Shown: positions 42,145 through 50,192 of the stretch, piece after piece | How positions within the stretch are numbered: position 1 is the stretch's first letter | Layout of the letters: each line of letters begins with the position of its first letter | Source: Prosthecobacter sp. | GTDB lineage: Bacteria > Verrucomicrobiota > Verrucomicrobiia > Verrucomicrobiales > Verrucomicrobiaceae | Direction of reading: 5' to 3' | Length of the DNA stretch: 64,000 nucleotides | Assembly: GCA_019186985.1 (NCBI GenBank) | Contig: JABARQ010000001.1 | Location: 62,001 to 126,000, forward strand | The notes under the pieces: model-generated | The model's database searches: none | Seen by the model: only the letters and a program-made list of their open reading frames with translations | What the model was told of the DNA's origin: nothing | Position numbers and translations under genes: made by a program

Positions 42145-43725
42145 TTAGTTCCCCGGCATCTTCGCGCCCGCTGAGGCGGTGAAGAAAAAAAGGCGCTCAA
42201 CAAGCTGGCTGGTGAAGGTGAGAATCAGAGACAGGCCGAGCATCCAGGGTTTGGAAGCTCCTGCCGCGATGATCACAGGAATCACCAGGCCTGTCATGAC
42301 GAGCAGCAGGCTTCGCAGTTCGAGCTGCCTGGACAGATGCTTGTTCAGAATGCGGGCCGACCTGTGCCAGGGGCAGGCTTCATCCTCCAGAGCCTTTCGG
42401 TAGCTCGAAATCTCCCAGAGCGACAGCGCCCATCGGAAGGTGATGGCAAACGCCATGGCCCAGGGCAGCGGCGGGGCTTCGAGGCAGCTCCAGACGATGG
42501 CGCAGAGGCTGGCCCCAAGCAGCGCCGTGGTTCCGATAAACCTGCCTCCGGTCAGCGACATGGACCAGAACGGCCTGCGCGTGTCGACATAGACCATCAC
42601 GGAGCAGGCGACGGCTGCAAGCGCTGCCAGGGCGCTGCCGCTGATGGCGAGCCTGAGGATTTCATGCTCCGCAAACAACCAGGCGGCGGCAATGGCGGCT
42701 GCACCAGCGGGCAGGGCGCCGAAGGCCAGGATCTCGCGCGACAGCCAGGATTTTCTCCAGCCAAGAAAGGCGCGCCAGGCCTTCAAAGGCTGCCCAAGGT
42801 GCAGGACGCTGAGGGCGATGCCGATGAAGCCGAAGCAGAGCGAGGCGGCACTGGTGATGGCTGCCTGATCCGGTGTCAGGGGTGCGAGTGCCGCACCGGC
42901 CAGGCCGCCTGCGGACATCTGGGTAAGCACCAGCATCCAGGCCAGCGGTGGATGTCCGTGATCAAGCGCGAGTCGTCCATCATCGGCGGCGGTGGCGGTT
43001 TCGGGCACCGGCCTGGAGGAAACATAGGACGTGGTGGGCCGGGTGTAGCTGGAATCATGCGCGCCGGGAATCATGGGCCCGTGACCCGGCACCGCATCCT
43101 TCTTCACGACCTTGATCCGGATGGCCTCGTTCGGACAGGCCTGGACGCAGGCCGGCGCCTCACCTTCGGAAAGGCGGCCCTGGCACATGTCGCACTTGCG
43201 GACGATGCCGCGCCGGAGGTTGAACTTCGGCACGTCGTAAGGGCATTTCAGGATGCAGTAGGAGCAGCCGATGCACTGGTCGTCCAGATGGCGGACGATG
43301 CCGGTGGCGGGATCCTTGTCGTAGGCCAGCACGGGGCAGCCGTTTGAGCAGGCTGGATCCACGCAATGGTGGCAGGCCGTGGTGACGGTTTGGAGGTAGG
43401 GCTGCCTGCGAGTGCCGACAAGCAGGCCGATGTCCCGCCAGCTTTCATCCTCGTCGAGGCCGTTGAGGGAATGACAGGCGGCGACACAGGCCTTGCAGCC
43501 CGTGCATGCATCGAGGTTCACCTCAAAGGCGTACTGTCCGCCCGGCTCAGGCCGGGAGAGCGGGATGAGGTGCGTGAAGCGTTCGCGGACGGACCGGGAG
43601 TCGTATTCCTCGGAAAACAGGGCGACGGGCGTTTGAAGCGTTTGTTGTTCGCGCAGGGCGGCTTCAAGGATGCCGACCCTGGAGCCGCCTCCGGTGGATG
43701 TCGAACGCTCCATGTCGCGGACCAT
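42145..43725 (-). CDS. Fused DmsB-like ferredoxin and DmsC-like membrane anchor
   Basis: The 526-residue protein joins two electron-transfer subunits. Residues about 70-215 hold four cysteine clusters for [4Fe-4S] centres: CTGCKACVAAC, CHHCVDPACSNGCP, CIGCSYCILKCP and CDMCQGRLSEGEAPACVQACP. After a linker, residues about 265-520 contain about eight transmembrane helices of the DmsC type (for example AGALPAGAAAIAAAWLF-like segments, WALSLWEISSYRKALEDE). In DMSO reductases, DmsB and DmsC are separate and link quinol to the molybdoenzyme. Here the fusion sits next to nasA and probably passes electrons from quinol to it at the cytoplasmic face (inference). It starts 3 bp after the nirA stop. Confidence 0.88.
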   Translation of the reverse strand: MVRDMERSTSTGGGSRVGILEAALREQQTLQTPVALFSEEYDSRSVRERFTHLIPLSRPEPGGQYAFEVNLDACTGCKACVAACHSLNGLDEDESWRDIGLLVGTRRQPYLQTVTTACHHCVDPACSNGCPVLAYDKDPATGIVRHLDDQCIGCSYCILKCPYDVPKFNLRRGIVRKCDMCQGRLSEGEAPACVQACPNEAIRIKVVKKDAVPGHGPMIPGAHDSSYTRPTTSYVSSRPVPETATAADDGRLALDHGHPPLAWMLVLTQMSAGGLAGAALAPLTPDQAAITSAASLCFGFIGIALSVLHLGQPLKAWRAFLGWRKSWLSREILAFGALPAGAAAIAAAWLFAEHEILRLAISGSALAALAAVACSVMVYVDTRRPFWSMSLTGGRFIGTTALLGASLCAIVWSCLEAPPLPWAMAFAITFRWALSLWEISSYRKALEDEACPWHRSARILNKHLSRQLELRSLLLVMTGLVIPVIIAAGASKPWMLGLSLILTFTSQLVERLFFFTASAGAKMPGN

Positions 43726-43728
43726 GGC

Positions 43729-45471
43729 TCAAAGGCTGAAGATCTCCTGGAGCTGTCCCACGCTGTGCCGGTTGCAGAAGGTGTGGAAGGTTTCATCCCC
43801 CTCACGCCTGTCGAGGTAGCCCCGCAGCATCGCCTCCAGGGTTTCGCCCAGGCTTTCAAAGGGCACGCCGCTGAAGACCTGGCGGCCGATCCTGCGGTTC
43901 TCGCCAAATCCGCCGCCGACGGTGATGTGGTAGCCTTCGCCGCTCTCCGACTTCACCTTGGTGCCAAGCAGGCCGATGTCGCCCATGAAATGCTGGGCGC
44001 AGGAGTGCGGGCAGCCGGTGAAGTGGATGTTCACGGGCCTGTCGAGCTTCACGCGCCTGTCGAGGAAGTCCATCATGGCGATGGCGTGGCCCTTGGTGTC
44101 GCTGGCGGCGTATTTGCAATATTTGTTGCCGGTGCAGGCGACGAAGCCGCTTTTCAAGTTCGACTGCTCGCAGGGAAGGCCGAGCTTTTTCAGCGATTTG
44201 GCCAGCGTGGCGGCAAAGGCCGTCTTGACGTTCGGAATGATGAGGTTCTGCCAGACCGTGAGGCGGACTTCTCCGGTGCCATAGCTGTCGGCGAGGTCGG
44301 CGATGCGCTCCATCTGCTTCGCGGTGAGCTGGCCGACGGGCACGCTGGCGCCGACATAGACAAGGCCCTCCTGCTTCTGCGGGTGGATGCCGACATGCGA
44401 ATGGCCCTGCTGGGAGAATTCGCGTGCCGCCTGGAGCGGGGAGTCCGGGGCAAGGCGGCTGAGCTTGAACTGGAGATGTTTCTCCGCCTCCACGAGCACG
44501 CCGTCGAGGCCCTTGTCCTCCACGACATACTTGAAGCGGGCCTTCTTGCGGTTGGTGCGGTCGCCGAACTGGATGAAGACGCGCAGCAGCGCCAGCATGA
44601 CATCATTGAGCTGCTCCGGCTTCACGATGACGCCCCAGTCGCTGGCGAAGGTCTGATGACCGGTGACGCCGCCGAGGGCGATGCGGAAGTGCACACCTGG
44701 CTCGATGCCCTCGCTGTTTTCGAGGATCCTCACCGCGCTGGCGCCGATGTCATTGGTGTCCTCGACCGAGGAGATGAGGCCTCCTCCGTCATAGGCGATG
44801 TTAAACTTTCTAGGCAGGTCGTAGAACTCCTTGGAGCTGATGATGAGGGTGGCGAGCTCATTGACCAGCGGGCGGACATCGATGAGCTCATGGGGGTCGT
44901 AACCCGCGCAGGGATTCATCGTGATGTTGCGGATGTTGTCCGCGCCGGCGCCCTTGGAGTGCAGGCCGCAGCCCTGGATGCGGCGGAGCACCTCGGGGCA
45001 GTGCTTCGGCTCGATGAGGCGGATCTGGAAGTTGTTACGCGTGGTGATCTGGATGTAGCCGGTGGTGAGCTCGCTTGAGATTGCGGCGAGTTCGCGAAGC
45101 TGGTGGCTCTTCACCACGCCACCCGGGATGCGCAGTCGGCACATGTAGCCGTCCTTGACCGGGTTCAGCCAGAAGAGCCCGTTCCACTTGTAACGAAATG
45201 CGTTCTCAGGTTCCGGCTTCGCATTCCAGCGCGCATCCATGACGAGGTTTTCGATGGCGTCGAAGGGATGCAGCTCGCGCTTGATGCGCTCCTCCTTGGT
45301 GAGGTCGTCCAGGGAAGGCCCGGCGGGAGCTGCCGGCGCGGGGGCGAGATCACCGAAGGTCACGCCACCCGCCGCGATGCCTGCGAAGAAACCTTCCAGA
45401 TAACGTTGCTGTTCCGGAGAGAAGCCTTCGGGCACGGCACTGGCGGGAGGAGGTGTGAGGAGAGCGCTCAT
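43729..45471 (-). CDS. nirA: Assimilatory nitrite reductase (ferredoxin/sirohaem type)
   Basis: The 580-residue protein reduces nitrite to ammonium on a sirohaem coupled to a [4Fe-4S] cluster. It starts at ATG 45471. A short N-terminal extension contains EGFSPEQQRYLEGFFAGIA, which recurs in the diflavin reductase next door. The body shows the two NIR/SIR half-repeats: MCRLRIPGGVVKSHQLREL, YIQITTRNNFQIRLI, NITMNPCAGYD, and then VRLTVWQNLIIPNV. Cluster and sirohaem ligands lie in CTGNKYCKYA (Cx5C) and TGCPHSCAQH (Cx3C), with IHFTGCPHSC typical. Length fits the plant/cyanobacterial NirA group. The gene is separated from the diflavin reductase gene by a 1.35-kb repeat insertion. Confidence 0.93.
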   Translation of the reverse strand: MSALLTPPPASAVPEGFSPEQQRYLEGFFAGIAAGGVTFGDLAPAPAAPAGPSLDDLTKEERIKRELHPFDAIENLVMDARWNAKPEPENAFRYKWNGLFWLNPVKDGYMCRLRIPGGVVKSHQLRELAAISSELTTGYIQITTRNNFQIRLIEPKHCPEVLRRIQGCGLHSKGAGADNIRNITMNPCAGYDPHELIDVRPLVNELATLIISSKEFYDLPRKFNIAYDGGGLISSVEDTNDIGASAVRILENSEGIEPGVHFRIALGGVTGHQTFASDWGVIVKPEQLNDVMLALLRVFIQFGDRTNRKKARFKYVVEDKGLDGVLVEAEKHLQFKLSRLAPDSPLQAAREFSQQGHSHVGIHPQKQEGLVYVGASVPVGQLTAKQMERIADLADSYGTGEVRLTVWQNLIIPNVKTAFAATLAKSLKKLGLPCEQSNLKSGFVACTGNKYCKYAASDTKGHAIAMMDFLDRRVKLDRPVNIHFTGCPHSCAQHFMGDIGLLGTKVKSESGEGYHITVGGGFGENRRIGRQVFSGVPFESLGETLEAMLRGYLDRREGDETFHTFCNRHSVGQLQEIFSL

Positions 45472-45525
45472 AAAAGGGTTCAATGCCCGGGTTCCGAGGG
45501 CCGGGGAAAACTGCGGTTGGTGAAG

Positions 45526-45822
45526 GTCTGGCCTTGGGTGATGGCGGTTGGAAATTCCCTGGTCATTGGCAAGCCTGGTCCTTGGTCATTCTCAGGACAG
45601 GTGAGGGTAAATGCCCAATGAGCCGTGCCCAATGACCAAGGAAGGCCCCAAGGTCCGAATGACCCAAGGCGGGCACTGTGCGGCCGTGCATTGCGCTTTG
45701 GTCCTTGGGCCCTGGCAATTGGGAATTCCCTGGTCATTGGCAAGCCTGGTCCTTGGTCATTCTCAGGACAGGTGAGGGTAAATGCCCAATGAGCAGGGGC
45801 CAAAGACCAAGGAAGGCCCCAT
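45526..45822. repeat. 171-bp heptamer-type repeat array, left of the S23-family gene
   Basis: One partial unit is followed by ATGCCCAATGAGC at 45611 and 45782, exactly 171 bp apart. The second unit stops abruptly near 45822 after CAAGGAAGGCCCCATG. Beyond it, unique sequence containing the S23-family gene begins. The array abuts the nirA start region and may separate nirA from its upstream genes transcriptionally. Confidence 0.85.
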
Positions 45823-45932
45823 GTGGCCAATGGCTCAAAATGACATGTCTGGTCGCGTGAAAACCTTCCGGTGAAAGATGCTGGATGGTGCCATTGAACC
45901 TTCTGAGGGAATGCATTTCTCAACTGAGCAAC

Positions 45933-46319
45933 ATGAAACCCAGTGAACAAATGAAGGCTGCCGAAGAGGGGGGGGCGAAGGAGGTTTTTGACCTTGAGGA
46001 GCGAACCGCCAAATTTGGCGAGCAAGTGATCGAGTTCTGCCGCTCGGTGAAAGAAGACAGCGTTACCAGGCCTCTGATCAGCCAACTTGTGCGAAGCGGG
46101 ACAAGCGTCGGGGCCAACTATGCGGAAGCGGATGAGGCGGTTTCGAAAAAGGAATTCATGAACAAAATTGGCACCTGTAAAAAGGAGGCCAAGGAGTCGA
46201 GGCACTGGGTGAGGATGATTGTGAAAGCTTGTCCGGACAAAAGAACCGCAGCCGTTCCCCTGTGGAAGGAGGCGAATGAGTTGCTGCTGATCTTTGCGGC
46301 CATCTGGCGGAAGAAATGA
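45933..46319 (+). CDS. Four-helix-bundle protein, S23/IVP family (23S rRNA-intervening-sequence type)
   Basis: The 128-residue protein from ATG 45933 (a longer frame starts at 45885) matches the S23/TIGR02436 four-helix-bundle family, related to the Avd accessory proteins of diversity-generating retroelements. Key pattern: KFGEQVIEFCRS, then RPLISQLVRSGTSVGANYAEAD, KKEFMNKIGTCKKEAKESRHWVRMI and a last helix, LWKEANELLLIFAAIWRKK. Members occur inside 23S rRNA intervening sequences and as scattered chromosomal copies of unknown function. This gene is antisense to the nitrate cluster and is bracketed on both sides by the 171-bp repeats. The sequence around it (about 45823-46325) is unique in the window. 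Confidence 0.82.
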   Translation: MKPSEQMKAAEEGGAKEVFDLEERTAKFGEQVIEFCRSVKEDSVTRPLISQLVRSGTSVGANYAEADEAVSKKEFMNKIGTCKKEAKESRHWVRMIVKACPDKRTAAVPLWKEANELLLIFAAIWRKK

Positions 46320-46329
46320 GGAACATTTG

Positions 46330-46825
46330 AGGAATGCCCAATGAGCAGGGGCCAAAGACCAAGGAAGGCCCCAAGGTCCGAATGACCCAAGGCGGGCACT
46401 GTGCGGCCGTGCATTGCGCTTTGTCCCTTGGGCCTTGGTGGTTGGAAATTCCCTGGTCATTGGCAAGCCTGGTCCTTGGTCATTCTCAGGACAGGTGAGG
46501 GTAAATGCCCAATGAGCAGGGCCCAAAGACCAAGGAAGGCCCCAAGGTCCAAATGAGCCAAGGCGGGCACTGTGCGGCCGTGCATTGCGCTTTGTCCCTT
46601 GGGCCTTGGCGGTTGGAAATTCCCTGGTCATTGGCAAGCCTGGTCCTTGGTCATTCTCAGGACAGGTGAGGGTAAATGCCCAATGAGCCGTGCCCAATGA
46701 CCAAGGAAGGCCCCAAGGTCCAAATGAGCCAAGGCGGGCACTGTGCGGCCGTGCATTGCGCTTTGGTCCTTGGGCGCTGGCGGTTGGAAATTCCCTGGTC
46801 ATTGGCATTTGATCCTTGGTCATTC
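46330..46825. repeat. 171-bp heptamer-type repeat array, right of the S23-family gene
   Basis: ATGCCCAATGAGC recurs at 46333, 46504 and 46675, each 171 bp apart, giving nearly three full units of high similarity. The array ends in CCTTGGTCATTC directly against the stop codon of the diflavin reductase gene (TCA at 46826-46828 on the plus strand). An open frame of 449 codons on the minus strand is a by-product of the 57-codon period. Confidence 0.87.
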
Positions 46826-48433
46826 TCAATACACGTCTCTTGCATACCTCCGTGTCTTCTTCATCTCCGCGACATACTGCGCGGCTTCCTCAGCCGACCT
46901 GCCGCCCTGGGACTGGATGATCTGGCGCAGGGCTTCATCGACATCCTTCGCCATGCGCTTGGCATCGCCACAGACGTAGAAATATGCGCCTTCCTCCAGC
47001 CACTGCCAGAGTTCGCTGGCGGCCTGAAGCATGCGGGTCTGGACGTAGATTTTCTCCTCCTGGTCGCGGCTGAAGGCGGTGTCGAGCCGGGTGAGCAGGC
47101 CGGTCTTCAGCCAGCCGGTGATCTGTTCATGATAGAGAAAGTCGCTGGCGCGTTTCTGGTCGCCGAAGAACAGCCAGTTCTTGCCCGTGGCCCTCGTGGC
47201 CTCACGTTCTTCAAGGAAGGCCCGGAAGGGCGCGATGCCGGTGCCTGGGCCGACCATGATGACCGGCCGGGTCAGATCACTGGGCAGGCGGAAATGGGCG
47301 GCGGCATGAAAATAAATGCCGGTGGTTTCGCCGAGAGGCAGGCGGTCGGCGAGGAAGGTGCTGGCCGTGCCCTTGTGAGCGATGCCGTCGCTGGTGTAAC
47401 GTACCGCGCCGACGCAGAGATGCACCTCGTCCGGATGAGCCTTGATGCTTGAGGCGATGGAGTAAAGCCGCGGCTGCAGCTTGCGCAGGCCGTTGAGGAA
47501 GGCTTCGAGGGTCAGGCCGGGCTCGGGTGTCTTGCCAAGAAGATGACGGATCTCGAAATCGGTGAGGAGGGTTTCGCGAAGCGTCCGCGAGCCCACGGGG
47601 GAAGCCGGATCGAATCCATGGGAGGAAAGCACGGCCTCGACGACTTCAGGGCAGTTTCGAACGAAGACGCCCAGGGCGTCCCCGACCTCGTAAGTCAGCC
47701 CGCTGCCTTGGAGCGAGAAGGCGATGTGATGGGTGTCCTTGGCGCTGCCCGGGGCATTGAGGGCCTCATTGGCGACCAAGCGGGCCTGGAAGGGATTCTT
47801 TTTGGACCACGAGCCTTCAGGTGCTGTTGCCGCGTCGGATGTCTCCGCCGGTCCTGAGGCTCCGAGGATGCTGAAGGCGTTTGCAGACCATGTCCTTGCC
47901 TCATCGTCAAAGTCGACGTCGCAGTCCACGCGTTCAGCGATGCGTGTGGCCCCAAGCTCGGCGAGCCTTGCGTCGATTTTTTTCCCCGCGAGACAGAAGG
48001 TGTCGCCGTAATTTTTGTCTCCAAGCGCCAGGACGGAGTAGCTCACGCCGTCGAACCTGGGGCTGCTGCCGTTCTGGTTGATGGTGTTCCAGAAGGAGGC
48101 GGCGTTGTCAGGCATGTCACCCTCGCCCCAGGTGGAGGTGATGAGCAGGACGTTGCGGTCCTTGATGAAGTCGGCGGGTTGCAGCGAATCGAGGCCTGCG
48201 GCTCGCGCCGCAAAGCCCCGACCCGCTGCTTCCCTGGCCAGCCGCTTGGCCAAACTTTCCGCGTTGCCGCTCTGACTGCCGAAGGCGATGAGGAGGGGTC
48301 GTCTTGATTCTGCCTCCATGGATCCACCGGGAGGTGAGCCGCGGTTCAGGACTCCCGCGAGGAAGCCGTTGAGCCAGGCGCGTTGTTCGGCGGAGAAGGG
48401 AGCGTTGTCAGGAATCAGGGGGACGATTTTCAT
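46826..48433 (-). CDS. CysJ-like diflavin reductase, probable electron donor to nitrite reductase
   Basis: The 535-residue flavoprotein has an FMN flavodoxin domain (AFGSQSGNAESLAKRLA, TSTWGEGDMPDNAASFW, LALGDKNYGDTFC), an FAD domain (LQPRLYSIASS, KGTASTFLADRLPLG) and an NADP-binding domain (VIMVGPGTGIAPFRAFLEER, FFGDQKRASDFLYHEQI, YFYVCGDAKRMAKDVDEAL), with a C-terminal aromatic YARDVY that stacks on FAD. CysJ normally serves sulfite reductase, but its place beside nirA suggests it feeds NADPH electrons to NirA. Its N-terminus (APFSAEQRAWLNGFLAGVL) closely resembles that of NirA. The minus-strand porin gene ends 37 bp before its start. Confidence 0.88.
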   Translation of the reverse strand: MKIVPLIPDNAPFSAEQRAWLNGFLAGVLNRGSPPGGSMEAESRRPLLIAFGSQSGNAESLAKRLAREAAGRGFAARAAGLDSLQPADFIKDRNVLLITSTWGEGDMPDNAASFWNTINQNGSSPRFDGVSYSVLALGDKNYGDTFCLAGKKIDARLAELGATRIAERVDCDVDFDDEARTWSANAFSILGASGPAETSDAATAPEGSWSKKNPFQARLVANEALNAPGSAKDTHHIAFSLQGSGLTYEVGDALGVFVRNCPEVVEAVLSSHGFDPASPVGSRTLRETLLTDFEIRHLLGKTPEPGLTLEAFLNGLRKLQPRLYSIASSIKAHPDEVHLCVGAVRYTSDGIAHKGTASTFLADRLPLGETTGIYFHAAAHFRLPSDLTRPVIMVGPGTGIAPFRAFLEEREATRATGKNWLFFGDQKRASDFLYHEQITGWLKTGLLTRLDTAFSRDQEEKIYVQTRMLQAASELWQWLEEGAYFYVCGDAKRMAKDVDEALRQIIQSQGGRSAEEAAQYVAEMKKTRRYARDVY

Positions 48434-48470
48434 CTGTCAGAGCGGCTTGAGAGATGCGGTGGAAAGCGGA

Positions 48471-49871
48471 TCAGAAATCGATCTGCAGCTGCACGTAGGC
48501 GAAGTGGGCGCTGTCATCGCCGCGTGTGGCGGTCTGTGTTTCCGTGAGGTAGTCGCCGGGCAGGAAGTAGCTGTAGCCGGCCTGGAGGGCGACGTGCGGG
48601 TTGAACTTGTAGATGGCGGTGAGGTCGATCTCCTGGCCGCGGAAGGTGCTGGCACCCTTGGCCGCAGCGGCATTGCGAGCCACGGCGGTGACACCGTTCA
48701 CTCGACGCCAGGCGTCGGCGTTATCATCGTTCCAGTAGAGGTGGTAGTCGATCATCACCTTCAGCTTCTTGCTGGGCTGGAAGCTGATGTTCAGCTGCGG
48801 GTTGTGCATGTTGATCCAGCCTGTGGTGTCCATGTAGCCGTAGAACAGATGGTTCGTCGGATAAAGGTTCTGGAAGGTGTTGAGGTCGCCGTCGGTGGCG
48901 TCGCCGTCACCCGGGCTCCAGTTGTACTGAACGCCGATGCGCGGCTTCCAGGGATGGTTGAGCCAGTTGTAACCGACGCCCCAGTGGCCGGCGAAGGCGC
49001 TGAGGTCTCGGCCTGAGACCTCGCCAAACTGGGCGGCCATTTCCATCTCGTAGTCAAAGCCGGCGAGCTTCTTCGGGTCGCCTTTCCAGAGCGTGCCGAT
49101 CGTCCAGAAGTCCGTGTCACCGTTGTCCAAAACGGGCCCGAAGTCTGCGTTGCCCTGGTCCCTCTTGTTGAAGACGTAGAGATCGGTCGTCAGGTTGAAG
49201 GGAATGAACTGGGTGGCGAGATAAGCGCCGCTGAACAATGTCTGCGAGGGCTCATCTGTGTCGAAGTACTGGCTTTTGTTGAACTGCGTGGGGTTGAACA
49301 CCACGGGGCTGGAGGTGAAGAGGTCGAACTGCCACTTGGACGAGGCATAGCGAAGCTTCACGGCGTCGAAGGTGCGGGCCTGGTTAAGCCACTCAAGAGG
49401 GCCGACGAGGCGCTGGTCGCCGTAGCTGAGGAACTGGCGGCCGATGGTGGAGCTGAAGCCCTTCTTGATGTCGCCGACCTGCACATAGGCCTTGAGGATG
49501 TCGAAGTAGTCGTCGCCCTCGGCCCCCAGGACGCCCGGGATGTTGGGCCTGCTGCCGCCGAATTCACGGATGTCCTGGCCCTGGACGTAGATCTTCAGCC
49601 AGTCGGTCATCTGGAGGCCGAGGCCGAGCCGGAAGCGGTTGAGCAGCCAGGTGGCGTCCTGGGGGCCGTTGATGGCGTTGTTGAAGTCGAAGTTGTTCTC
49701 CCTTCCTTCAAAGCGCATCTTTTCCTGCACATCGACGGTGAGCCTGCCGTCGAGGAGGGTGATGGGGGCGTAGCCGGGAGGGGGAAGCGGCGCGGGGGCC
49801 GGTGCGGGTGCCGGAGTTCCGGCGACGGCGAGGGATGCCGTTGCGAGCAGTAGCGGTGTGGTGATTTTCAT
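48471..49871 (-). CDS. Outer-membrane porin of the alginate-export type, probable nitrate channel
   Basis: The 466-residue protein starts at ATG 49871 with a signal peptide (PLLLATASLAVAG) and a short proline-rich segment. The rest alternates beta strands and turns of the Alginate_exp family: LLDGRLTVDVQEKMRFEGREN, LLNRFRLGLGLQMTDWLKIYVQGQD, GDIKKGFSSTIGRQFLSYGDQRLVGPLEW, and ends with AHFAYVQLQIDF, an aromatic terminal strand for BAM recognition. Homologues form 18-stranded barrels for anions or polysaccharides. The link to nitrate is inferred from position and from the sigma-54-type promoter upstream. It is divergent from the cupin gene. Confidence 0.8.
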   Translation of the reverse strand: MKITTPLLLATASLAVAGTPAPAPAPAPLPPPGYAPITLLDGRLTVDVQEKMRFEGRENNFDFNNAINGPQDATWLLNRFRLGLGLQMTDWLKIYVQGQDIREFGGSRPNIPGVLGAEGDDYFDILKAYVQVGDIKKGFSSTIGRQFLSYGDQRLVGPLEWLNQARTFDAVKLRYASSKWQFDLFTSSPVVFNPTQFNKSQYFDTDEPSQTLFSGAYLATQFIPFNLTTDLYVFNKRDQGNADFGPVLDNGDTDFWTIGTLWKGDPKKLAGFDYEMEMAAQFGEVSGRDLSAFAGHWGVGYNWLNHPWKPRIGVQYNWSPGDGDATDGDLNTFQNLYPTNHLFYGYMDTTGWINMHNPQLNISFQPSKKLKVMIDYHLYWNDDNADAWRRVNGVTAVARNAAAAKGASTFRGQEIDLTAIYKFNPHVALQAGYSYFLPGDYLTETQTATRGDDSAHFAYVQLQIDF

Positions 49872-49962
49872 CTCGATGGTGTTGTTGTCGTTGTGGGCTT
49901 TGGCTGCTGCGGCGGCTTGCAGGGAGGGGTGCTGGACCGGTGGGTTCAGCGCCTTTTTGATG

Positions 49963-49978
49963 AGCCATGACCGTGCCA
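49963..49978 (-). promoter_or_regulatory. Sigma-54-type promoter of the porin/diflavin-reductase unit
   Basis: The minus strand reads TGGCACGGTCATGGCT, fitting TGGCACG-N4-TTGCW at every position but one, with GG and GC spaced correctly. The predicted start lies near 49952, leaving a leader of about 80 nt before the ATG at 49871. The 49872-50192 gap otherwise shows only the shared upstream region of the divergent cupin gene. Confidence 0.62.
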
Positions 49979-50192
49979 ACGCCCTTCAGTCGTGGAAGAA
50001 GCAGCTTGAATCCTTTGCGTAGTCAGGATGAAAAAAACTCATGAACGAGGTGTTGTCAGATCATGGGAGGAACGACGGGGCGCATGGCCGCCTTCCGTGT
50101 GCTGGCTGCGGCCGCCCGGGACTCGACCGACAAAAGACCTTCCCTTGCCGCCACAACAATGCCTAATCTTCCCTGAACACTCCTCCGACGCC

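Noticed and set aside
45480-46829. 449-codon minus-strand frame of near-identical 57-residue repeats
   Set aside because: It exists because the DNA period is 171 bp; it spans the antisense S23-family gene, has a composition like translated repeat DNA, and shows no family motif.
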